DNA of 64,000 nt. Source: Isoetes taiwanensis (taxonomy: Eukaryota > Streptophyta > Lycopodiopsida > Isoetales > Isoetaceae). Shown one piece after another: positions 34,961-47,014 of this stretch (positions are counted from its first letter, which is position 1; each line of letters begins with the position of its first letter). The stretch is taken from NCBI GenBank assembly GCA_021234155.1, contig JAJEKV010000514.1, positions 35,515-99,514 on the forward strand, read 5' to 3'. A program made the position numbers and the translations under genes. The notes beneath the pieces were generated by a model. The model made no database searches and was not told the DNA's origin. It worked only from the letters and a program-made list of their open reading frames with translations.

Positions 34961-37370
34961 CTGTAGTCTTGTACCACATGGTTAATAAATATGTCCAAGC
35001 AAGTATAATGGAATGAGATTAAAATGCAGCAGGAATTTATCAAACCATGACTGCTAAGTAGATACACAATGCAGTGGATAACTAGATACACACATTGTAA
35101 AAATAGTAGTATAATTCTTCACATGCTCATGCATAAGCCTTGTCCTCCAATAGATCTGCACCTCGACATAGAAATAGGTCTGCTATCTTGCCCAACAATA
35201 CTCTCTTATTTTTTGTGATAAAAGTAATCAAGTCTGGATTACTGGAAATGACTGAAACAACCCTTAATTCATAATGCCATCATGACGTCAACTTTGGTCA
35301 CTTCATCGGATATGAAGATGTCTATGCTTATCATGATAAACTGCATAGAACCCACTCCATCAAACTAAACCGCATTTGAAATCCTCAAACCTTCTGCTAA
35401 GCATATCATAATGTGGAATAGCTGAGGCAAGTTGTTTTCAACAGGCGATAATGTGGACACATTCAATCAGATGAAAATGAGGCATACTTTCCCTAATGCA
35501 CAGAATCGAAAGCAATCTCTGCAAAAAATGGGCTAGGCAATAGCATACCCACACACTCAACACTCAAAATACTCGCCATCTGCACGAGAGGAGACCTCTC
35601 CGGTTGGCCGGTTTCGAGAGTGGCTGCCCAGTAACACAAGTGACCGAGCATTTACAGCCAATAATGGGTTTTTAGCAGTCATCGGCATATTCTAGGCATA
35701 TACTGGCATATACCTAGAATATGCCACAAACCCCACATAAACAAGGGTTTGCCCCCTTAGGGGCAACCCAAAAATTGTCATATTTATTAAAACAGTGTCA
35801 TTGTTTTGAATCCAAAACCTATAGCATCAACATGCATTCAACTGCTAAATAGGGTGTTATAGTATCAATAATCGCTTAAGAATGTCATAGGCAGCGGAAT
35901 ATCTCATACAAAATGGTGATGCCCTCAAAGCCTAACTCTGATCCAGTTATAGAATAACAATGAGGCTTTGAGAATGATGCAATCAGCTTGGCACTAAGTT
36001 GTTCTCTAAATTTTATATTAGAAAAAACTGCTTTTTAGAAAAAGCTAGGAGGAAGAGACAAACTAAGATCCAAGGATCCAAACTCTCATTTCTAGATATG
36101 TCAAAACCTTGCTATCTATCATGGATTGGCTCAGTCAGTTGGCACGCTGCCTGATATTCATGGAAGGATTAAAGGGTTAGACACAGAATGTTTTGGTATG
36201 CTTTGAATAACAATCAATATTGCAGAAGAAAGGCACATGGAACATTAACTTAGCATAAAGCAGAGCATTTCCGGAAATCCATGCTCTCATATTTTCGTTG
36301 TCCCACTTCCAGTCATGCCTAATGCGGTTTGCAGCATCATAGAAACATCACAGATACAAAGAAAAAATGTTGTAACACAAATCTTTCACAACAAATTTCT
36401 TACCTAGGTACATTCAATGCAACCCAGCTGATGCCTCTTGCATTAACCCCTCAATACTTCATGTTGGAAGCTAGTGTCAGAAATGAAGTTCCCATTGTCA
36501 GCATTGCCCTTTGGACTGCCTACAAAGGGCAGAATGCAAATCCATAAACTTCGGCTTCAATTGGCATGGGTTAATCCATAAGCTTCGACTTCAACTGGCC
36601 TATGTAATCCATAAGCTTTACACATATGTTGCTTTCTGTGATGTTGTTCTCCTGTGGGTAAAACAGGCCCTATTGTTTTTGCTACAGCAACATCTGCTGT
36701 TGATGCCCAAATGATTTTGTTAAAAAACCATAGCCCAACTTCACCAGTCTTGGAAGCCCAAGCCAACTAGTTTGCTTATTCAACAACTATAGAATCATCA
36801 AACTCGATTGCAGCGCTCCATTCAACTTTGAATTATACTCTAACAAAACCTGATTTAGTTGTCAGGATCGAACTGCAAATCATCATCTTTTTCATAGAGA
36901 TAAATCATGCTGAGGAGTCGCCCTTATATTACTTTCCATAAGGCCTCTAGTTGTCAAACAACAGGATTCCCCTTTGAAGAACTACCGAATCAAAAAGGCC
37001 CACTGGATCAAAAAAAACCCTATAACTTGAGGGAGAAAAAACAAACTGGTTTGATGCATACTTGCATCTACTTGCAACACAATGTATTGCATCTTTGTCA
37101 ATCTATTCTCAACTTTTCTCTATTCGATAGATTTAAGAGAGCTATGAAACCTATTTTCATGCAAGAAAGGTAACACTGCTTCCTATATGCATAACGCCTG
37201 GATTCAGCTCCTCAAAGCATGAAATCGACTACCCAACTGCTTAATCTTTCCATCCTTGCCCTGGTTCGCATAGCTCGATGCCGTTTTGTCATGAAATTAG
37301 GTTATTTGTGGCCCTAGGATCTAGGGCTGGATCCAAATCCAGGATTTACAGAATAACATTATAATATAGG
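34961..37370. other. 5' part of the Helitron, no gene seen
   Basis: AT-rich, with no recognised exon. A short hairpin TTGCCCCCTTAGGGGCAA lies near 35750. Open frames around 36.3-37.2 kb do not resemble proteins I know. Confidence 0.35.
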
Positions 37371-37435
37371 ATAAGGACCTTTCCTTAGAATGGCATTCAA
37401 AGGATCCTTCTATCTCAGCCACATGCGCACACACA

Positions 37436-37464
37436 AAGCACGCCAGCGCACACACACACACACG

Positions 37465-37508
<44 letters not shown>
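37436..37508. repeat. (CA)n microsatellite
   Basis: Mostly pure CA dinucleotides with two CG interruptions, just outside the Helitron 5' end. The minus-strand open frame here is an artefact of the repeat. Confidence 0.95.
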
Positions 37509-37512
<4 letters not shown>

Positions 37513-37880
37513 AATATAACATCCCATTATTAGCACTTACATGGCTCTTTTGCTTGCCTTTGTATTCGACATGTGGGCGGCACAAGTGCTATCAAACTTG
37601 TACCCTTCACCAACTTCATTCCAGCGCCCTTTGCACCCTTGCAACTGAATCACAATTTGTTTGAACGCTAGAATTTTCTTATCAATTGCAACTGAATCAC
37701 AAGTTGTTTGAATGCTAGAATTTTCTTACAGACTTGGACAACCCGAGATCATTGATGTTGATTTTTTTAATTTAAAATCAAGTAATGTGGCAGCAATAAT
37801 TTTTGTGGACCACGGAAGGAGGCATTTTTCCATGGCAAAAAACTGGTGAAATTTTGATGCTCATAGACTATGACATGGTT

Positions 37881-38023
37881 TCAAGTTGATTAATTAGTTC
37901 ATGAAGGTATCATCCCTTCTCATTATCTCATCTAATCCTTTCCTTTCATTCTGTCAATATGTTTGAATTTGATTTAAGTTTGAATTTGTCAAGGACATAA
38001 GAATGAATATATTTTTTGTACTG
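37881..38023 (+). repeat. Direct repeat, left copy (partner at 42965)
   Basis: About 140 bases starting TCAAGTTGATTAATTAG and containing CTCATTATCTCATCTAA, GTTTGAATTTG and AATGAATATATTTTTT are repeated in the same orientation at 42965-43098. Confidence 0.8.
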
Positions 38024-39295
38024 TGTTTTTAATTTTTCTTCTTCTTCTTCCCACACATAGGTTTTTTTTCTCTTACATGTGTTGTTTTCAAGTGTGGTCA
38101 TCCTTAATTAAGGAAATGTGGTTTTAAAAAACCTATATTGAAAAAAAAAGATATATTGTTTAAAAAAGTCGTTTCGAAATTGAACCCAAATAAATCCACT
38201 TAGGCATATATCGAAGAAGTAAAAGAAGTAAGATATAGCCAAGGTGCTTGAGAATACCAGCTATGGTTTTATTACAAGCGACTTGGAATTGCTACAACTT
38301 CCTATCAAGTCATTACTCCCACTATACTAGTAAAGCACATATGAAGCCTATATGCGACCAGACCTAAGCTACCAGCATAATCAAGTCATATGCATATACT
38401 CAATTTGCATAATCAGTTATGACATTAAAACATGTTTGCGCACTGCCAGAAACTAAAAGAGAGATTCGAGCACAATGCATCGTCAACCATTCCATGTCCA
38501 AGTGTGGTGCTGCGTTAGGGGGTGGTGAAGCACTGCCAAACAACACATCACTCAAGTCATTTAGCTTGTGATAACTAATATATCAATGTGCAATTGACTT
38601 GTGAATTTGTATTCAAATTACAACGATTTAAAAAGAAACAATTTCTCGAGTTCAATATTTGTTGCCAATATGCAGGTTGTCTCCTTTATAGTGAAGAATT
38701 AAATTTAAGACAACCACTTGCCTCAATGTGTCATTTCCAGTGCTAGGAACATGTTTGAAATGAGTTGGTTCATTTCCGAATTAGTAAAATTATAAGATAG
38801 TTTTGCTGACGATAAAATCATATTCTATTCTATTCTATTCTTATCAAAAAGTTAGAACTCACCTGATTTGGTGAATGAATTGAATTATTTGAGCCTGTTA
38901 GCCAGAAAAATCAAAGCCGTATCAAATAAATTCCTTCTATGAATACAAAATCAAAGGATTCAATAAAATCATATTCTGTCCAATACCTTCTCTCGTGATA
39001 CAAAGAAAATAGCTTGTTATCTCGATCAAAAAATGAAAAAGTATAGGTAATGGAGATAGAGAAGAGAGTGATAGCCAAGGTGGACCCTCACATATCGAAG
39101 GCTTAGACGAACTTACAACAGAACAAATAATGAAGAATCTTCAGCTGAATTCAGTAATGTCTCGAGTGCCCGTAAGTCTGAGCTTTTTGGTTTCTCAAAT
39201 GAGTCCTTTCTCGACTCGCAAGTCGAGAAAGTCCCTCCCCTTTCCCCCAGCCACCCTTCGTTGATATTACTAACTAATAGCCTTCATGATTTTAG

Positions 39296-40106
39296 GGACA
39301 TCGACTGAAATTTATCAGCATCATTGTCACAATCACAGGGATCTGAACGTGATTCTGTTGCACAAGAGGACACTACTTCCAGAAAAGACAGTCTACAAGA
39401 AGACACTGCTACAAACGACAAAGGACCTGAAAGAATCAAGATCCCAGCTCTGGACTCCGATCAAGAAATCTAACCAGAACCAAATTTAAACTGGGATCCA
39501 GATGGGTCCACAAAACTTGTAATTTTTTACGCAAATGGAGTCCTGGCTGCACTGTACCAAGATGGTCATGTTCCTGAGCTCAACACCTCACAGAAGCTGA
39601 CAAAGACACAGAATAAGATCGTCTATCCTCAGCTCCAAGCAAAAGAGGTTGTTGAATGGTGTCTGGACCCATGGTCTTGTATGGTGAAGAAAAATGTTGT
39701 CAATATCCTTGGTGTACTCGGCCTCCCCGTTTTGAAGTTCAAGTTTGTTTGGGGCAACGAAAAGGTCCGGCATATGAAGGACCTCGATCCAGTCATCACG
39801 AAAGGGAATCCTATTATGGTGAAAAGGCTGGAAAAAGTATATAAAGCTTATCAGAATTTCAACGAACACAACACGATTATCATAGACGACAGCGCCTACA
39901 AGTGCTATCATAACTCGGATAATACCATCATTGCAAAATGTTATCAACCAGAAGAGTATGAAACGGATAAGTAGTTGTCTTACGATCTCGTTTCGGTGTC
40001 AGTTGAGTCCCTGTTTTCGATTCTGGTGGCCGATGTACTAAGGAACTATCCGAAACTCAAGGAGGTTGATGCGGAAAGCATCACGATCATGAGGGCTATG
40101 GAATGA
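39296..40106 (+). pseudogene. FCP1-like HAD-superfamily phosphatase, broken
   Basis: After the acceptor TTTTAG a single frame reads through three in-frame stops (about 39305, 39473 and 39972). It contains TKLVIFYANGVLAALYQDGH, where motif I of the HAD fold should start with Asp (FDxNG) but has Tyr; then YPQLQAKEVVEWCLDPW and NTIIIDDSAYKCYHN, the Asp-Asp of motif IV. This is the layout of NIF/FCP1-like phosphatases, which dephosphorylate phosphoprotein tails. Loss of the nucleophile and the stops indicate a dead gene. The N-terminal part (SERDSVAQEDTTSRKDSLQE) is polar and low in complexity. A relative lies on the other strand at 54406. Confidence 0.75.
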
Positions 40107-40249
40107 AATATTATGATGATCAAGATCAGTAAATTCTGAGTTGGGATAGCAAAATTCTGCAAAATTGTGAAAAAAATGTGAAAAAGTATATGATATTCGG
40201 TGATGAAAATACTTGTACATTGACTTCTTAGAGTCGAGAAAAGCACCAT

Positions 40250-40281
40250 TTGTGTGTGTATGTGTGTGTGTGTGTGTGATT
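40250..40281. repeat. (TG)n microsatellite
   Basis: TGTGTG run with one ATG interruption. Confidence 0.95.
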
Positions 40282-40369
40282 GGATGCACCTAGATGGAAT
40301 GAATGATCTCCAAACTATTTCAGTTCTGCAACTTTTTCTTCATTACTCATGATTAATGGCACCGTAATT

Positions 40370-40796
40370 TTTAATTATGGACTTCCTCTGTTCTAGATGG
40401 CAGGGGACATGTCACAGATCCTGCTCAGGCTACACACCTACCAGGGCTTTGGATAAGCTTGCTCGTGATCGCAGGCACTACAGAACCTGAAGAGATGAGG
40501 AGGAGAGGAAGAAGATTTCAGAGCTCCTGCAAGCATTGCATGGAGGTTGGAGAACAAACATATTCGACCCGGCAATTAAAGAAAGGATGCGAGAGGAGGG
40601 TGGAAAAATTGGTTGGATAGGCCAGCGGGTGGCTCATGAGGCACCTCCTCGTGAGGCATTCCACGTTCTTCAGGTTGCCCCTAGAGCTTATAGAAGGCAA
40701 GAAGAAGCCCCATGGGTTCTTTCTATAAGGTGGAACATCTACCATGACGATGTAACTGTAGTGACAGCAAGACCGCCATGGTCTCTTCGTTTAACG
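40370..40796 (+). pseudogene. Unrecognised coding-like stretch
   Basis: One frame reads GYTPTRALDKLARDRRHYRT, a stop, then DEEERKKISELLQALHGGW and IKERMREEGGKIGWIGQRV, ending IRWNIYHDDVTVVTARPPW. Charge pattern and codon choice look like protein, but I know no family. It lies 260 bases after the FCP1-like pseudogene on the same strand and might be a further exon of it. Confidence 0.4.
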
Positions 40797-40799
40797 TAA

Positions 40800-42964
40800 T
40801 ATAGATTGTAACCATCTCATTTATGAATAAAAATTCTTTTCGGATTATAACTTTGTTTTGAATGTGTAAACAAATTCCTTTATTTGGGTTGTGTTCTTGG
40901 TGTTCTCGACTCTTGATCCGAAAAAATAGGGGAAAGATAGAAGATGCTTGGACCCACCCTTGCACAGAAAAACTCATTTTTTGGATAGTTATAGAGGCGA
41001 AAAACTTTTTGCACGCTATTTTCGTGTAAAATAACAAGGTTCCAAAAAAAAAAAAAAAAAAAAGGGAATCGCATGTGATTCAATTTAATTAAATGCGACT
41101 TCAATGATTTTCCATGAGTTGTTTGTGCAATGCATGTGGATGCCAATGCCTGCCCAGGATACCTTGAAAATCTTAATCCATATCATCGACAGTCGCAGAC
41201 ATACAGAGAATAAGTCATAGTCATCCCAGATAAGAATCCACGAAAACTTGGGATAAACCATCAGCCCCAAGATGTTGATTCAAAATCATAATGCAGCGGA
41301 AATGCCCGAACATTGGAGTACTAAAAATTTTTAGTGGCAACACAAAAGCTACGTAACCTTAGAAAAATCAACCTGGAAAAAATCTAAAAACCAAATTAAA
41401 CGATAGATATTTGACGAAAAGGAGGCGATCGAAAGCAAAAGTAGCGAAGTATTCTAATATGCAAAAATGCAAACTTGCCTATCTTTTCAACTTTGACGTT
41501 CAAAATGAAATCAATATATTCTAAACATTCAGCATCAAGTTGCATGGTATTGTATGGATGCACAAAGCTAGCAAAATGTTGGCGAGCAAAATGTTGGTAT
41601 ATATATGTTAAGTTAGCAAATGTTGTAATACAAGACTACAAAGTGGATTTTACAACACACATATTTACATTTCAACTATATGCCAATTGTTGTTATTTTG
41701 CAAGGGGGGTGCACATTTGTTGTGCACAAATAATATCAACGAATACATTTAGGGGTATTCTATTAACATTTGTATACGTATATATACAAAAAAATACGCA
41801 AACATTGGCTTAGTTGCATATAAAATACACTAAGAGGAATAGAATATGTACAAAAATATGTAAAATTATTGACATTGGGCACGTACAAAATTTACTAGTT
41901 TCTCATCTTGAAAATGTAGAGCTATTATATGGGGCGTACATGCAGAGGGATGAATGGGATGTATAAAAAGCATGAACAATGGTAAATAAGGAGTTTTTAC
42001 CTGATTCCATCTTTGCAGATGGCATACCCAATATACATATAGGTGAATCGCACAGTGTATTGTGATTACCTGAAAAAGATATTCCACGTTCCCCCGGCAA
42101 TGCATGGTTTAATTGTCTATAATTCATATAAAAAGCATTGACTCTACAAATCCTTATTTGCATGAACATCTAATAGATGGTGGTGCACCCATGTAGGACC
42201 TCAACCATAATCCTCCAGGCATCATCGACAAAAAAAAAAAAAAAAAAAGGCCCGCCCTACTACTAGTTAATTCTATTCTTTGTTACTATTTTGGTGATTA
42301 TAAAAAGTGTATCTTTATTTGTTATAATGTGTTCATTCAATCGGATTTCATATGACCTCAGATTGAAATTGAATGGCAGCCCATACTTTTTTTTGACACT
42401 TTTAAAATGGACTTTCAAATTGCATAGCATGATCGAATTGCTTCCAAATGTATTTTGCAAATTGAACAAACAGACCAAGTAAGGAAATAAACTGTTCTTT
42501 CCTATATTTATATTCATATCCATCATCAAATTGCGCTTTAATATGTTCCCCTTTAAGATAAATACAAATTGACAGAGCCAAAAAATGTTGATAATTCTTT
42601 TCAAGCGTATAAACACGCATAAACAATTTTAGAATCTCAAAACAAAGAGACATATCGAATGAATATGTGTGTATATAGGAAGTTGGGCTATTAACTTACT
42701 TGCATGCTAAATCGATCTCAACTTTCTTAGGCGATTGGAAGATATGAATGTTGACGCCCGTGCCAGAACTAAATCTTGATGGATTAGGGTTTGGTAGAGG
42801 TTGTTCTTCAAGGACTCCTTCTCACTCACCCCCCTCCGGCACAATGTGACAGTCGCAGATAGATTGATTAGACAACAGTATGGATCAAATTCTAGATTAC
42901 GGTTTAGCAAGATAGTTATTGGCAGTCGCTTTGAAGCATTTCTATATATACCCAAGTTGTCTTC
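40800..42964. other. AT-rich, no gene seen
   Basis: A-runs at about 41045-41063 and 42231-42248 could be tails of old retroposons, but nothing upstream of them is recognisable. Confidence 0.35.
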
Positions 42965-43098
42965 CTTCAAGCTAATTAATCAGTCTATGAAGGTATTATC
43001 TTTTCTCATTATCCCATCTAAACCTTTCCTTTCTTTCTGTAAGTGTGTTTGAATTTGAATTTGTCAAGGGCATGAAAATGAATATATTTTTTCTACTA
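42965..43098 (+). repeat. Direct repeat, right copy (partner at 37881)
   Basis: Matches 37881-38023 with scattered differences (for example TTCTCATTATCCCATCTAAA). The spacing is about 5.1 kb. Confidence 0.8.
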
Positions 43099-44083
43099 CA
43101 GGAAAATGAAGTTGATTCAAGACAGGGAGGTAGGACCTTTTTCCTTTCTTTATTTAGTTTATATGCCTGAAGTATGTTAATTTTCACCAATATCCTGAGT
43201 TTGACTATGAATATTTCCTAGTTTTGGTGCGCATGCAAACGCGTTTGCAAAATATTTGCAAAAATGTGCAAACCCATTTGCTCCCATCTATCATCACGCA
43301 TTGAAAACTAGCCAGAAACTTTTCCAGCGGACGATAAAAGCAGAATTTAATAAGAAAGATTCACATGTTCTGACACGCACAAGAAAAGGTTGTTGTGACA
43401 CTGTTACTGCCGAGGAAAAATAAAAAACAAAGAAAGTCAATTAGAGAAATTGATTGATACTGTGTGAGAGCCAAATTAAAAAAGGATATGTTTGGGGAAG
43501 TTGTGTTTGTAGTGTTGTGCTTGCTGCAAATAAGAAAAGAAAGACTTGCACATGCAAGGTGATGATATTTTGCCTAGGGATAAATCTAGAGCAAATTTTT
43601 GGGGTTGGTTATAAGCGGGGGATATGCCATGGGATATGCCGTGGTCAATATTTAAAGAACAGCATTGAGCCCGTTTACGAAGTGAGGGCAGCGAAAATAG
43701 TATGTCGCCTTCTTCTGAAGAAAGCGAGGGCCAGAACGAAATATGGAACGCCATTTTCGCATTTTCTGTTCCCATGGCCCTCAAGGCTGCCTTGCGCTTG
43801 CAAATTCCTAACATTTTGTCTCAGGCTGATTCTCAGGGCTTAACTCTTCAACAAATCGCAGAAAATCTTCCAAGCAAGAACCCCAACAAGGACTACTTAT
43901 TCAGGATCATGAGGTTCCTGGTCTGCCACAGATTTTTCAGCCAAACAGAGCACCAAAAGGAGGTAAAATATGGCCTTACAAGGTCGTCTAGGTGGCTTGT
44001 TACGGAAAATAATCCCTCTTCTTTGGCTCCTTTTGCCCTCTTAGAATTGGACGAAGTGATGTTTCCACCATGGCATCGCCTTG

Positions 44084-44542
44084 GGACCGCCGTATTTAAA
44101 GTCCGGGATGTGGTATTTCCGGACTTTTTTTGTGGTATTTCCGGCCAACCGTTATCAGCCACTGTAACTTCACAGTTTCAATCCCAGAATCAACTGTTTT
44201 TGGGCATTTTTGGATCAATCCGACTCTATCTGGGCTCAAATCGCTTCCTCTCTTCATCAAACTAACGTTAAAGAGGCAGACAAAGTGGTTAGAAGGGCTT
44301 TTGAAGCAGCTCAAGCGTCCACGGAGCTGCAAGAAGGATCCGACTAAAGATTTCAGCTCCGCCGCGCAGTTTCGCGCTTGGTTTTTGGCCAGAAATACCA
44401 CTTTTTGGCCGGAAATACCACCTTTTTGACCGGAAATACCACCTTTTTTGGCCGGAAATACCACCTGGCTGATAACGGATGTCCAGAAATACCACCAAGA
44501 AAGTCCGGAAATACCACATCCCGGACTCTAAATACGGACGTC
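44084..44542. mobile_element. Mutator-like miniature element in O-methyltransferase exon 1
   Basis: Ends are inverted repeats of about 60 bases: CCGTATTTAAAGTCCGGGAT on the left and ATCCCGGACTCTAAATACGG on the right. The flanks CATCGCCTTG (44074-44083) and CATCGCGTTG (44543-44552) are a 10-base target duplication with one mismatch, the size typical of Mutator-like elements. Inside, GGTATTTCCGG or its complement occurs about eight times, including a four-unit array at 44385-44462. The centre has a 47-codon open stretch (SIWAQIASSLHQTNVKEADK, about 44218-44355) that may be captured coding sequence. Confidence 0.85.
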
Positions 44543-45323
44543 CATCGCGTTGCAAATTCTGTATTGGAAAATGCCAATCCCTTCGAACTAGTTTATGGCC
44601 TGCCTGTGTTTGATTATTTGAGCCAAAATCCTTCTTTCAGCAAGCTGTTTAGTGAGGGCATGGTTGCTGGCAGCAAGGTTATAATTGAGGATGTTTTAGA
44701 GCACTACCATGGTTTTAAAGATGTCAAAGTGTTAGCTGATGTTGGAGGAGGATTTGGTCAGTTTATCTCCAGAATAGTAGAGACTTATCCACACATTAGG
44801 GGCATTAATTTTGATCTGCCTCATGTGGTGGCATCTGCGCCCGAGCATCCAGGTTAGGCCACTTCTAATTCTCACTAATTTCTAGTGTTGTTTGAGCATC
44901 TCATACACCAGTTCATTCTAGTTTTCATCATGTGTAGTTTGCTCATTTTGTTTGGTGGTTAAGAATAATGCTAGACTAGGCTTTTGTACTTGGTCTATGT
45001 AAATGTTAAATTATGGTTAATGAAAAATATGGACCAGGTGTGGAGCATGTAGGTGGAGATATGTTTAGAAGTGTACCAGCTACTGATGCCATCATAATGA
45101 AGGTAATTCTGCTGATAATGGGCTAGATTAGCCTTAATCTGGATTTAAAACTAACTATGAATTACAGTGGATTTTGCATGATTGGGATGACCAAAAGTGT
45201 TGTGAACTTCTAAGAAACTGCCACGCGGCACTATCAGTCCATGGAAAGGTGATAATTGTGGAAATCGTGTTGCAAACTCATCACAAAAATGTTGGTTTCG
45301 ACATGGCAATTGATCTTCAAATG

Positions 45324-46900
45324 AATATGTAGCATAATAACAGGGGGTTTTCTTTGTGTTTTTGTACGCTTTTCACTAAGGTTTTCCTATGATTTCGTGA
45401 TGTATTCAAATGGATGTACTAATGCGTACATCTAGAGTGCATCATTTCTGAGCCATTGATTTTAGCCTTTTTTTTTCCAATGGTCAACAACCAATGGCTC
45501 ACAACAAAAGCCCTTTTTTTTGTGCGTGTGGTGCATAATGGTCAACAACCAATGGCTCACAACAAAAGCTCTTTTTTTGTGTGTGTGGTGCATAATGGTC
45601 AACAACCAATGGCTCACAACAAAAGCCCTCTTTTTGTGTGTGTGGTGCATAATGGGCACATGAAGGGCTCATGTAGTGCAGTTTCCCCGCCGGCAACACA
45701 TTTCTTATCATAACTTTTGATCCAGAGCTCTGTTTGAGATGATTTTTATTGCGTTGGAAAGCTCTCTCCGAGATCTTTTTGATAGTGTATGATATGGATA
45801 TGTTTGGTTAAGTTATCTATGCTAAAACAGCAATTTTCCGGCCGGGTTTGGTAGGCTTTTACATCCCGGTGATTAATCTGAGGATGCGCTTATTGGATAT
45901 TGTTTTATGGCTCATTCGAATGAAGCCTGCAAAAAATTACCATGCATTTTTTAGATTTTGAGGCTTCTAGATCCTTGTGCTAACAAGCAGAAAAGTTTCC
46001 CACTTTGGTTTCTCACCACAAGAATCCATGGAGGCCAAAGGTTGCTGTTAAATTCCAGTTGAAAAATGTTTGTGTATGGGTGTTGCAAACTTTATGAGTT
46101 TCAGAATAATGGGATCAATCTGCTCTATCTTTATGGTAACTTTTACTTATGTTCTATTTGTTTTATTGTGATGAAATTCAAAAGTTACAGGTGATGAAAG
46201 CCTCAAATGAATTCTAGTTTTTTTCTGGTTTGAATTCTAAAATTTTTGTCTCACCGGGGGGGGGGGCTGTGATGTCCTTTAAGGCCGAGAATTCACAAAA
46301 TTTTTTTTTTTCAACACAAACCATTAACATCCAACATATAAAAATTAAACTCCCCAACACATAACAACCATTGACATTAACAACCAACACATAACTACCA
46401 TTGACATTAATTAACACAACCATTGGGTCCAACACATTTAAATTAAAATCCCCTTAAACCCCTTTGGTTTGGGTGCATATTCACACGGGGGTGACGTAGG
46501 GGCCGAGAGCCCTCATAATTGTATTTTTTGCACGTATGAAATCAACACTATATAGTATTACGCTTGAAATCTTATAGTATTTTGCGAGAATCTTGTTATA
46601 CAAAGATATCAAATTTTGTACTTGCATACCCCACAAACGAGGAACTTTAATGCACGCGGTGTAGATTAAGGAATAAGGGGTGAATATGCCTATCCAACAG
46701 CTCTCGTTGTGAGTCACTTTGGGTGTGAATATGCACCCAAACCAAAGGGGGTTTAAGGGGGATTTTAATTTAAATGTGTTGGACCCAATGGTTGTGTTAA
46801 TTAATGTCAATGGTAGTTATGTGTTGGTTGTTAATGTCAATGGTTGTTATGTGTTGGGGGGTTTAATTTTTATATGTTGGATGTTAATGGTTTGTGTTGC
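45324..46900 (+). mobile_element. 1.5-kb element, copy B, inserted in O-methyltransferase exon 3
   Basis: Same parts as copy A at 24703, with three 57/58-bp units (from 45481, 45539 and 45596) instead of two. The terminal foldback has arms at about 46313-46500 and 46725-46900. The host exon stops at the left terminus AATATGTAGC and resumes right after GTTTGTGTTGC, which fixes both ends of the element. No target duplication is evident and some host codons (about 8 by family comparison) are missing at the junction. Confidence 0.8.
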
Positions 46901-47014
46901 AAAGAAAGAACAAAAGAAGAATGGAACTCCCTTCTCACCTCGGCAGGCTTCCCAAGAATTAACATATTAAACATTCCTAGCCGTGTAGGCATTATAGAAG
47001 CCTTCAAGTCCTAA

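Larger units (their letters stand above)
29999..37371 (-). mobile_element. Candidate Helitron carrying fragments of three host genes
   Basis: On the minus strand the 5' end is A then TCCTATATTATAATG (from 37371). The 3' end has a hairpin GCCCGGCAACGTCGGGC (30027-30011), 8 bases, then CTAG (30002-29999) followed by T. Insertion between A and T, TC start, hairpin and CTAG end are the four Helitron hallmarks; there are no inverted ends or target duplication. The 7,373-base interior has no Rep/helicase gene, so it is non-autonomous. Three unrelated host-gene fragments, all sense to the Helitron, lie inside: paladin internal exons, the last exon of a steroid-binding protein, and a subtilase first exon. 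This is how gene-capturing Helitrons look in other plants. The 5' end is the less certain of the two. Confidence 0.62.
43702..47014 (+). pseudogene. Plant class II O-methyltransferase (COMT-like), twice interrupted
   Basis: Starts MSPSSEESEGQNEIWNAIFA with the N-terminal dimerisation domain. Exon 1 (43702-44852) holds LADVGGGFGQF (SAM-binding motif) and INFDLPHVVASAPEHPG. Exon 2 is 45038-45102 ([17 protein letters not shown]) and exon 3 starts at 45168 ([15 protein letters not shown], with the catalytic-base His of HDWDD). The last part (KERTKEEWNSLLTSAGFP to EAFKS) and the TAA stop lie at 46901-47014. Such enzymes methylate hydroxyls of phenolics with S-adenosylmethionine in the cytosol. A 459-bp Mutator-like element splits exon 1 and a 1.58-kb element splits exon 3 after DMAIDLQM. 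Apart from the insertions, and a few codons lost at the second one, the frame is open, so inactivation looks fairly recent. Confidence 0.92.

Noticed and set aside
37321-37536. Open frame rich in Val and Cys on the minus strand
   Set aside because: It is a translation of the CA microsatellite.
38321-38355. Another Helitron 3' end (CTAG plus GCACATATGAAGCCTATATGC)
   Set aside because: The stem needs a 2-base bulge and is AT-rich; no family similarity to the two convincing ends.
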